From: Panulirus ornatus
Taxonomy: Eukaryota > Arthropoda > Malacostraca > Decapoda > Palinuridae
Reading direction: 5' to 3'
Length of the DNA: 64,000 nucleotides
Assembly: GCF_036320965.1 (NCBI RefSeq)
Contig: NC_092261.1
Coordinates: forward strand, 19,550,544-19,614,543
Made by a program: the position numbers and the translations under genes
Notes under the pieces: generated by a model
What the model was told of the DNA's origin: nothing
The model's input: only the letters and a program-made list of their open reading frames with translations
Databases searched by the model: none
Shown: in pieces, positions 25,485 through 35,750 of the stretch
Layout: each line of letters starts with the position of its first letter
Position numbering within the stretch: the stretch's first letter is position 1

Positions 25485-27541
25485 TTATATGACTAAAACT
25501 GAAAGATGGGAGATGTATAAAAACTGGGATGTGTATAAAAGAAAGAGGCAGGAGGTCAAGGGGAAGGTACAAGAGGTGAAAAAGAGGGCAAATGGGAGTT
25601 GTGGTGAGAGAGTATCATTAAATCTTAGGAAGAATAAAAAAGATGTTTTCGAAGGAGGTAGATAATGTGCGTAAGACAAAAGAACAAATGGGAACATCGG
25701 TGAAGGGGGCTGATGGGGAGGTAATAACAAGTAGTAATGATGTGAGAAGGAGATGGAGTGAGTATTTTGAAGGTTTGTTCAATGGGTAAGATGATAGAGT
25801 GGCAGATGTAGGGTGTTTTGGTCGAGGTGACGTGCAAAATGAGAGGGTTAGAGAGAATGATTTGGTAAGCAGAAAAAAGGTAGTGAAAGCTTTGCAGAAA
25901 ATGAAAGCCAGCAAGGCAGCGGTTTTGGATGGTGTTGCAGTGAAATTCATTAAAAAAGTGGGTGACTGTGTCTTTGACTGGTTGGTAAGGATATTTAATG
26001 TATGTATGGCTCATGTTGAAGTGCCTGAGGATTGGCGGAATGCATGCATAGTGCCGTTGTACGAAGGCAAGGGGATAAAGTGAGTGGTCAAATTACAGAG
26101 GTATAAGTTTGTTGTGTATTCCTGGGAAATTATATGGGATGGTATTGATTGAGAGGATGAAGGCATATATAGAGCTTCAGATTGGGGAAGAGCAGTGTGA
26201 TTTCAGAAGTGGTAGAGGATGTGTACATCATGTATTTGCTTTGAAGAATGTATGTGTGAAATACTTAGAAAAACAAATGGATTTGTATGTAGCATTTATG
26301 GATCTGGAGAAGGCATATGATAGAGTTGATAGAGATGCTCTGTTGAAGGTATTAAGAATATATGGTGTCGAAGGCAAGTTGCTGGAAGCAGTGACAAGTT
26401 TTTATCGAGGTAAAGTGTGTGAAAGAAGAAAGCTTAGCGTAAATGTGAATAGGAGTAACGGTATTAGGTACAGTAGGATTGAGGGACAAGTCAAATGGGT
26501 GGTAAGTTTGAATGGAGAAAAAGTGAAAGAAGTGAAGTGTTTTAGATATCTGGGAGTGGATTTGGCAGTGGATGGAACCATGGAATCGGAAGTGAGTCAC
26601 AGGGTTGGGGAGGGGGCGAAATTTCTGGGAGCGTTGAAAAATGTGTGAAAGGCGAAAACATTATCTTGGAAAGCAAAAATGGGTGTGTTTGAATGAATAG
26701 TGGTTCCAACAATGTTATATGGTTGCCAGGCGTGGGTTATAGATAGGGTTGTGCGGAAGAGGGTGTATGTGTTGGAAATTTTACGTTTGAGGACAAGATG
26801 TGGGGTGAGGTGGTTTGATTGAGTGAGTAATGAAAGTGTAAGAGACATATGTGGAAATAAAAAGAATGTGGTTGTGATGGCAGATTAAGGTATTTTGAAA
26901 TGGTTTGGTCACATGGAGGGAATGAGTAGGGATACATTGACAAAGAGGATATATGTGTCAGAGGTGCAGGGAACGAGGAGAAGTGGGAGACCAAATTGGA
27001 GGTGGAAGGATGGGGTGAAAAAGATTTTGAGCGATCGGGGCCTGAACATAAACTTATAGAGTGAATCGGAACAATGTGGCATACAGGGGTCGACGTGCTG
27101 TCACTGGATTGAACCAAGGCATGTGAAGCGTCTAGGGTAAATCATGAAAAGTTTTGTGGGGCCTGGATGTGGAAAGGGAGCTGTGGTTTCGGTGCATTAT
27201 ACATGATAGCTAGAGACTGAATGTGAACGAATGTGGCTTCTGTTGTCTTTTCCTAGCGCTACCTCGCGCGCGTGTGTGGGGAGGGAGTTGTCATTTCATG
27301 TGTGGCGGGATGGCGACGGGAATGAGTTAAGGCAGCAAGTATGAATTATGTACATGTGTATACATGTACATGTCTGTATATATATGTATATATAAGTATA
27401 CGTTGAAATGTATAGGTATGTATATGTGCGTGTGTCGATGTGTATGTATATACATGTTTATGTGGGTGGGTTGGGCCATTCTTTCGTGTGTTTCCTTGTG
27501 CTACCTCGCTAACGCGGGAGACAGCGACAAAGCACAATAAA
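25485..27541 (+). mobile_element. RTE copy 7: long-3'UTR subfamily, RT motif C deleted
   Basis: Begins with EN fragment LDLYD*NRKM-like sequence and jumps to the linker (KRKRQEVKGKVQEVKKRANGS). RT motifs 0-A follow at 25,799-26,400 ([12 protein letters not shown]). A deletion at about 26,408 joins SFYRG to KVCERRKL, removing motifs B and C including FADD. The C-terminal domain is broken by stops. The long 3'UTR (27,110-27,541) ends with the hairpin. Confidence 0.88.
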
Positions 27542-27559
27542 TATAATATGTATATTGTA

Positions 27560-27564
<5 letters not shown>

Positions 27565-27634
<70 letters not shown>

Positions 27635-27647
27635 CTTTTTTTTTTTT
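27565..27647. repeat. (TA)n array and T-run between two RTE tails
   Basis: TA repeat to 27,632, then a T-run that is the A-tail of minus-strand copy 8. Confidence 0.96.
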
Positions 27648-29088
27648 GTCGCTGTCTCCCGCGTTTGCGAGGTAGCGCAAGGAAACAGACGAAAGAAATG
27701 GCCCAACCCACCCCCATACACATGTATATACATACGTCCACACACGCAAATATACATACCTACACAGCTTTCCATGGTTTACCCCAGACGCTTCACATGC
27801 CTTGATTCAATCCACTGACAGCACGTCAACCCCGGTATACCACATCGCTCCAATTCACTCTATTCCTTGCCCTCCTTACACCCTCCTGCATGTTCAGGCC
27901 CCGTCACACAAAATCTTTTTCACTCCATCTTTCCACCTCCAATTTGGTCTCCCTCTTCTCCTCGTTCCCTCCACCTCCGACACATATATCCTCTTGGTCA
28001 ATCTTTCCTCACTCATTCTCTCCATGTGCCCAAACCATTTCAAAACACCCTCTTCTGCTCTCTCAACCACGCTCTTTTTATTTCCACACATCTCTCTTAC
28101 CCTTACGTTACTTACTCGATCAAACCACCTCACACCACACATTGTCCTCAAACATCTCATTTCCAGCACATCCATCCTCCTGCGCACAACTCTATCCATA
28201 GCCCACGCCTCGCAACCATACAACATTGTTGGAACCACTATTCCTTCAAACATACCCATTTTTGCTTTCCGAGATAATGTTCTCGACTTCCACACATTCT
28301 TCAATGCTCCCAGAATTTTCGCCCCCTCCCCCACCCTATGATCCACTTCCGCTTCCATGGTTCCATCCGCTGCCAGATCCACTCCCAGATATCTAAAACA
28401 CTTCACTTCCTCCAGTTTTTCTCCATTCAAACTCACCTCCCAATTGACTTGACCCTCAACCCTACTGTACCTAATAACCTTGCTCTTATTCACATTTACT
28501 CTCAACTTTCTTCTTTCACACACTTTACCAAACTCAGTCACCAGCTTCTGCAGTTTCTCACATGAATCAGCCACCAGCGCTGTATCATCAGCGAACAACA
28601 ACTGACTCACTTCCCAAGCTCTCTCATCCCCAACAGACCCCATACTTGCCCCTCTTTCCAAAACTCTTGCATTCACCTCCCTAACAACCCCATCCATAAA
28701 CAAATTAAACAACCATGGAGACATCACACACCCCTGCCGCAAACCTACATTCACTGAGAACCAATCACTTTCTTCTCTTCCAACACGTACACATGCCTTA
28801 CATCCTCGATAAAAACTTTTCACTGCTTCTAACAACTTGCCTCCCACACCATATATTCTTAATACCTTCCACAGAGCATCTCTATCAACTCTATCATATG
28901 CCTTCTCCAGATCCATAAATGCTACATACAAATCCATTAGCTTTTCTATGTATTTCTCACATACATTCTTCAAAGCAAACACCTGATCCACACATCCTCT
29001 ACCACTTCTGAAACCACACTGCTCTTCCCCAATCTGATGCTCTGTACATGCTTTCACCCTCTCAATCAATACCCTCCCATATAATTTA
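27648..29088 (-). mobile_element. RTE copy 8: RT and C-terminal domain, short-3'UTR subfamily
   Basis: Minus strand. The open frame from about 29,088 to 27,894 covers [20 protein letters not shown], motif A (FMDLEKAYD), motif B ([11 protein letters not shown]), an intact [11 protein letters not shown] and the C-terminal domain. A 2-bp deletion near 27,900 (GGCCCCGTCACAC for GGCCCCGATCACAC) truncates it at KKILCDG. Upstream it is fused in opposite orientation to copy 9. Confidence 0.9.
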
Positions 29089-31434
29089 TAGTATTTTAAC
29101 TTTCTAAAAGGGGAAACAGAATGAGTCACGCGGGGAGTGGTCATCCTCCTCGAAGGCTCAGATTGGGGTGTCTAAATGTGTGTGGATGTAACCAAGATGA
29201 GGAAAAAGGAGAGATGGGTAGGATGTTTGAGGAAAGGAACCTGGATGTTTTGGCTCTGAGTGAAACGAAGCTCAAGGGTAAAGGGGAAGAGTGGTTTGGG
29301 AATGTCTTGGGAGGAAAGTCAGGGATTAGTGAGAGGACAAGAGCAAGGGAAGGAGTAGCACTACTCCCGAAACAGGAGTGGTGGGAGTATGTGATAGAGT
29401 GTAAGAAAGTAAATTCTAGATTGATATGTGTAAAACTGAAAGTTGATGGAGAGAGATGGGTGGTTATTGGTACATATGCACCTGGGCATGAGAAGAAAGA
29501 TCATGAGAGGCAAGTGTTTTGGGAGCAGCTGAATTTGTGTGTTAGTGGTTTTGATGCACGAGACCGGGTTATGGTGATGGGTGATTTGAATGCAAAGGTG
29601 AGTAATGTGGCAATTGAGGGAATAATTGGTATACATGGGGCGTTCAGTGTAGTAAATGGAAATGTGAAGAGCTTTTAGATTTATGTGCTGAAAAAGGACT
29701 GGTGATTGGGAATACCTGGTTCAAAAAGAGAGATATACATAAGTATATATATGTATGTAGGAGAAATGGTCAGAGAGCGTTATTGGATTACGTGTTTATT
29801 GATACGCTCGCGAAAGAGAGACTCTTGGATGTTAATGTGCTGAGAGGTGCAACTGGAGGGATGTCTGATCATTATGTTGTGGAGGCGAAGATGAAGATTT
29901 GTAGAGGTTTTCAGAAAAGAAGAGAGACTGTGGGGGTGAAGAGAGTGGTGAGAGTAAGTGAGCTTGAGAAGGAGACTTGTGTGAGGAAGTACAAGGAGAG
30001 ACTGAGTACAGAATGGAAAAAGGTGAGAACAAAGGAGGTAAGGGGAGTGGGGGAGGAATGGGTTGTATTTAGGCAAGCAGTGATGGCTTACGCAAACGAT
30101 GCTTGTGGCATGAGAAGCGTGGGAGGTGGGCAGATTAGAAAGGGTAGTGAGTGGAGGGATGAAGAAGTAAGATTATTAGTGAAAAAGAAGAGAGAGTCAT
30201 TTGGACGATTTTTGCAGGAAAAATAATGCAAATGTGTGGGAGATTTATAAAAGAAAGAGGCAGGAAGTCAAGAGAAAGGTACAAGAGGTGAAAAAGAGGG
30301 CAAATGAGAGTTGGGGTGAGAGAGTATCATTAAATTTTAGGACAATAAAAAGATGTTTTGGAAGGAGGTAAATAAAGTGCGTAAGACAAGAGAGCAAATG
30401 GGAACTTCAGTGAAGGGCGCTAATGGGGTGGCGATAGCAAGTAGTGGTGATGTGAGAGGGAGATGGAGTGAGTATTTTGAAGGTTTGTTGAATGTGTTTA
30501 ATGATAGAGTTGCAGATATAGGGTGTTTTGGTCGAGGAGTTATGCAAAGTGAGAGGGTTAGGGAAAATGATTTGGTAAACAGAGAAAAAGTAGTAAAAGC
30601 TTTGCGGAAGATGAAAGCCGGGAAGGCAGCGAGTTTGGATGGTAATGCTGTGGAATTTATTAAAAAAGGAGGTGAATATATTGTTGACTGGTTGTAAGGT
30701 TACTTAATGTATGTATGATTCATGGTGAGGTGCCTGAGGATTGGCGGAATGCTTGCATAGTGCCATTGTACAAAGGCAAAGGGGATAAGAGTGAGTGCTC
30801 AAAATACAGAGGTATAAGTTTGTTGAGTGTTCCTGGTAAATTATATTGGAGGGTACTGATTGAGAGGGTGAAGGCATGTACAGAGCATCAGATTGGGGAA
30901 GAGCAGTGTGGTTTCAGAAGTGGTAGAGGATGTGGGGATCAGAAGTTTGCTTTGAAGAATGTATGTGAGAAATACTTAGAAAAGCAAAGGGATTTGTATG
31001 TAGCATTTATGGATCTGGAGAAGGCATATGATAGAGTTGATAGATATGATCTTTGGAAGGTATTAAGAATATATGGTGTGGGAAGAAAGTTGTTAGAAGC
31101 GATGAAAAGTTTTTATCGAGGATGTAAGGCATGTGTACGTGTAGGAAGAGAGGTAAGTGATTGGTTCTCAGTGAATGTAGGTTTGCGGCAGGGATGTGTG
31201 ATGTCTCCATGGTTGTTTAATTTGTTTATGGATGGGATTGTTATGGACGTGAATGCAAGAGTTTTGGAAAGAGGGGCAAGTATGCTCTCTGTTGTGGATG
31301 AGGGAGCTTGTGAAGTGAGTCAGTTGTTGTTCGCTGATGATACAGCGCTAGTGGCTGTTTCATGTGAGAAACTGCAGAAGCTAGTGACTGAGTTTGGTAA
31401 AGTGTGTGAAAGAAGAAAGTTGAGAGTAAATGTG
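29089..31434 (+). mobile_element. RTE copy 9: 5'UTR to RT motif D, defective
   Basis: Starts inside the 5'UTR (GTATTTTAACTTTCTAAAAG). EN is at 29,121-29,678 (LNVCGCN, LSETKL, YAPGHEK, VMGDLNAK); a frameshift follows (NGNVKSF). EN end and linker are at 29,702-30,226 (MSDHYVVEAK), RT at 30,353-31,434 with [20 protein letters not shown] and [11 protein letters not shown]. Several frameshifts. It ends abruptly after RKLRVNV and is fused to an inverted EN fragment. Confidence 0.9.
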
Positions 31435-31942
31435 CTGAACACCCCTTGTATACTAACTATTCCCTCAACTGCCACATTACTCACCTTTGCATTCAAAAAT
31501 CACCCATCACTATAACCCGGTCTCGTGCATCAAAAACCACTAACACGCTCATTCAGCTACTCTCAAAACACTTGTCTCTCATGATCTTTCTTCTCATGCC
31601 CAGGTGCATATGCACCAATAATCACCCATCTCTCTCCATCAACTTTCAGTTTTACCCATATCAATCCACAGTTTACTTTCTTACACTCTATCACATACTC
31701 CCACCAGTAGTGCTACTCCTTCCCTTGCTCTTGTCCTCCCACTAGCCCCTGACTTTACTCCCAAGACATTCCCAAACCACTCTTCCCCTTTACCCTTGAG
31801 CTTCGTTTCACTCTGAGCCAAAACGTCCAGGTTCCTTTCTTCAAACATACTACCTATTTCTCCTTTTTTCTCATCTTGGTTACATCCACACACATTTAGA
31901 CACCCCAATCTGAGCCTTCGAGGAGGATGAACACTTCCCGCG
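31435..31942 (-). mobile_element. RTE copy 10: inverted EN/5'UTR fragment
   Basis: Minus strand. EN N-terminus [32 protein letters not shown] (31,681-31,956) and the later EN strands through the GDLN region to 31,435. It lacks everything downstream and is joined at about 31,943 to a PLE terminus. Confidence 0.85.
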
Positions 31943-32106
31943 TTTTGGACAATCACATGTTTACCAAATGGCGTCCTAGCTTCGTCTCTTCGATGTATAT
32001 CAACTGACTGTTATATTCTTCTCTTGTGTCTCCCCTGATGATGTGATTATTACACGAAAGTGCACTTGGGAACTTTTGGTGTTTCATTTTCCCTGTGGAA
32101 TCATAG

Positions 32107-32108
<2 letters not shown>
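31943..32108 (+). mobile_element. Solo Penelope-like terminus
   Basis: About 165 bp (TTTTGGACAATCACATG.. CCCCTGATGATGTGATTATTACACG.. TCATAGGAATATA) identical in layout to the ends of PLE A and B but without PLE coding sequence, running into (TA)n. Confidence 0.82.

Positions 32109-32197
<89 letters not shown>
32109..32197. repeat. (TA)n array
   Basis: TA repeat directly preceding the full-length 5' end of RTE copy 11. Confidence 0.97.
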
Positions 32198-32200
<3 letters not shown>

Positions 32201-35200
32201 GGGGATAGAGGAGAAAGAATACTTCTTACGCATTTCCCACGTGTCGTAGAAGGCGACTAAAGGGCACGGGAGCGGGGGCTATAAACCCTCGCCTCCTTGT
32301 ATTTCAACTTTTAAAAGGGGAAGCATAAGGAGTCATGCAGGGAGTGCTCATCCTCCTCGAAGGCTCAGATTGGGGTGTCTAAATGTGTGTGGATTTAACC
32401 AAGTTTGTATGTAGTATGTTTGAGGAAATTGAACTGGATCTTCTGGCTCTGAGTGAAACGAAGCTGAAGGATAAAGGGGAATAGTGATTTGGGAATGTCT
32501 TGGGAGTAAAGTCAGGGGTTGGTGGGAGGACAAGATCAAGGGAAGGAGTAGCACTACTCCTGAAACAGGAGTGGTGGGAGTATGTGATAGAGTGTAAGAA
32601 AGTAAACTCTAGATTGATATTGGTAAAACTAAAAGTGGATGGAGAGAGATGGGTGATAATTGGTGCATATGCACCTGGGCACGAGAAGAAAGATCATAAG
32701 AGGCAAGTGTTTTTGGAGCAGCTGAGTGAGTGAGTTGGTACTTTTGATTGACGAGACTGGGTTATAGTGATGGGTGATTTGAATGCAAAAGTAAGTAATG
32801 TGGTAGTTGAGGGAATAATTGGTGTACATTGGGTGTTCAGTGTTGTAAATGGAAATACTGAAGAGCTTGTACATTTATGCGCCGAAAAAGGACTAGTGAT
32901 TGGGAATACCTGGTTTAAAAAGAGATATGAATAAGTATATGTATGTAAGTAGGAGAGATGGCCAGAGAACGTTATTGGATTACGTGTTAATTGATAGACA
33001 TGCGAAAGAGAGACATTTGGATGTTAATGTGCTGAGAGGTGCAAGTGGAGGGATGTCTGATCATTATTTTGTGGAAGCAAAGGTGAAGATTTATAGAAGT
33101 TTTCAGAAAAGAAGGGAGAATGTTGGGGTGAAGAGAGTGGTGAGAGTAAGTGAGCCTGGTAAGGAGACCTGTGTGAGGAAATACCAAGAGACAATGAGTA
33201 CAGAATGGAAAAAGGTGAGAAAAAAAGGACGTAAGGGGAGTGAGGGAGGAATGGGATGTATTTAGGAAAGCAGTGATGGCTTGCGCAAAAGATGCTTGTG
33301 GCATGAGAAGCGTGAGAGGTGGGCAGATTGGAAAGGGTAGTGAGTGGTGTGATGAAGAAGTAAGATTATTAATGAAAGAGAAGAGAGCGGTATTTGGACG
33401 ATTTTTGCAGGGAAATAATGCAAACGACTGGGAGATGTATAAAAAAAAAGAGGCAGGAGGTCAAAAGAAAGGTGCAAGAGGTGAAAAAGAAAGCAAATGA
33501 GAGTTGGGGTGAGAGAGTATCATTAAATCTTAGGGAGAAAAAGATGTTTTGGAAGGAGGTAAATAAAGTGCGTAAGACAAGAGAACAAATGGGAACTTCA
33601 GTGAATGGGGCTAATAGGGAGGTAATAACAAGTTGTGGTGATGTGAGAAGGAGATGGAGTGAGTATCTTTTGAATGTGTTTGATGATAGAGTGGCAGATA
33701 AAGGGTGTTTTGGTCGAGGTGGTGTGCAAAGTGAGAGGGTTAGGGAGAATGATTTGGTAAACAGAGAAGAGGTCGTAAAAGCTTTGCGAAAGATGAAAGC
33801 CGGAAAGGAAGCGAGTTTGGATGGTATTGCAGTGGAATTTATATAAAAAGAATAGGGGTGACTGTGTTGTTGACTGGTTGGTAAGGATATCTAAGGTATG
33901 TATGACTCATGGTGAGGTGCCTGAAGATTGGCGGAATGCTTGCATAGTGCCATTGTACAAAGGCAAAGGGGATAAATGTGAGTGCTCAAATTACAGAAGT
34001 ATACGTATGTTGATTATTCCTGGGAAATTACATGGAAGGGTATTGATTGAGAGGATGAAGGCGTGTACAGAACATCAGATTGGGGAAAAGCAGTGTGGTT
34101 TCAGAAGTCGAGGAGGATGTGTAGATCAGGTGTTTGCATTGAAGAATGTATGTGAGAAATACTTAGAAAAGCAAATGGATTTGTATGTAGCATTTATGGA
34201 TCTGGAGAAGACATATGATAGAGTTGAAATATATATATTAAGAATATACGGTCAGGGAGGCAAGTGTTAGAAGCAGTGAAAAGTTTTTATCGAGGATGTA
34301 AAGCATGTGTACGATTAGAAAGAGAGGAAAGTGATTGGTTCTCAGTGAATGTCGATTTATGGCAGGGGTGCGTGATGTCTCTATGGTTGTTTAGTTTGTT
34401 TATGGATGAGGTTGTTAGGGAGGTGAGTGCAAGATTTTTGGAGAGAGGGGCAAGTATGCAGTCTGTTCTGGATGAGAGAGCTTGGGAAGTGAGTCAGTTG
34501 TTGTTCGCTGACGACACAGTGCTGATGGTTGATTCGGGTGAGAAACTGCACAAGCTAGTGACTGAGTTGAGTAAAGTGTGTGAAAGAAGAAAGCTGAGAG
34601 TAAATGTGAATAAGAGCAATGTTATTAGGTACAATAGGGTTGAGGGATAAGTCAATTGGGAGGTCTGTTTGAATGGAGAAAAACTGGAGGATGTGAAGTG
34701 TTTTAGATATCTGGGAGTGAATTTGGCAGCGGATAGAAGTATGGAAGCGGAAGTGAGTCATAGGGTAGGGGAGGGGGCGAAAGTTCTGGAAGCGTTGAAA
34801 AATGTGTGGAAGGCGAGAACGTTATCACGGAAAGCAAAATTGGGTATGCTTGAAGGAATAGTGGTTCCCACAATGTTATATTGTTGCGAGTCTTGGGCAA
34901 TAGATAGATTTGTGCGGAGGAGGGTGGATGTGCTGGAAATTTTATGTTTGAGGACAATATGTGGTGTGAGGTTGTTTGATCGAGTAAGTAAAGAAAGTGT
35001 AAGAGAGGTGTGTGGTAATAAAAAGACTGTGGTTGAGAGGACAGAAGAGGGTGTTTTGAAATGTTTTGTTCACATGGAGAGAATGAGTGAGGAAAGATTG
35101 ACAAAGAGGATATATGTGTCAGAGGTGGAGGGAACGAGGAGAAGTGGGAGACCAAATTGGAGGTGGAAATATGGAGTGAAAAAAAGATTTTGAGTGATCG

Positions 35201-35690
35201 GGGCCTGAACATGTAGGAGGGTGAAAGTCGTGCAAAGAATAGAGTTAATTGGAACGATGTGGTATACTGGGGTCGACGTGCTGTCAATGGATTGAACCAG
35301 GGCATGTGAAGCGTCTGGAGTAAGCCATGGAAAGTTTTGTTGGGCCTGGATGTGGAAAGGGAGCTGTGGTTTCGGTGCATTATACATGACAGCTAGAGAC
35401 TGAGTGTGAACGAATGTGGCCTTTGTTGACTATTCTTAATGCTACCTCGCACACAAGCGGGGGGAGGGGGTCGTCATTTTATGTGTGGCGGGGTGGCGAC
35501 GGGAATGAATAAAGGCACACAGTATGAATTATGTACATGTGTATATATATATGTATAGGTTGAGATGTATAGGTATGTATACATGCGTGTGTAGATGTGT
35601 ATGTACATACATGTGTATGTGGGTGGGTTGGGCCATTCTTTTGTCTATTTCCTTGCGCTACCTCGCTAACGCGAGAGACAGCGACAAATT
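32198..35690 (+). mobile_element. RTE copy 11: full-length structure, long-3'UTR subfamily, defective
   Basis: Complete ends: 5' CCTGGGGATAGAGGAG abutting (TA)n, and 3' hairpin plus ATAATAATATAA tail. It contains EN (32,500-32,733 and onward, MSDHYFVEAK at ~33,055), linker, RT (33,821-34,650; CGFRSRGGC, FMDLEKTYDRVE, FADDTVLMVDS) and C-terminal domain (34,669-35,193), with about ten frameshifts or stops. The long 3'UTR is at 35,300-35,690. At ~3.5 kb it gives the best view of element structure, though it cannot be active. Confidence 0.92.
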
Positions 35691-35703
35691 ATAATAATAT
35701 AAA

Positions 35704-35705
<2 letters not shown>

Positions 35706-35738
<33 letters not shown>

Positions 35739-35750
35739 TTTTTTTATTAT
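35706..35750. repeat. Short (TA)n and T-run between two RTE tails
   Basis: About 28 bp of TA, then a T-run: the tail-to-tail junction of copies 11 and 12. Confidence 0.94.
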
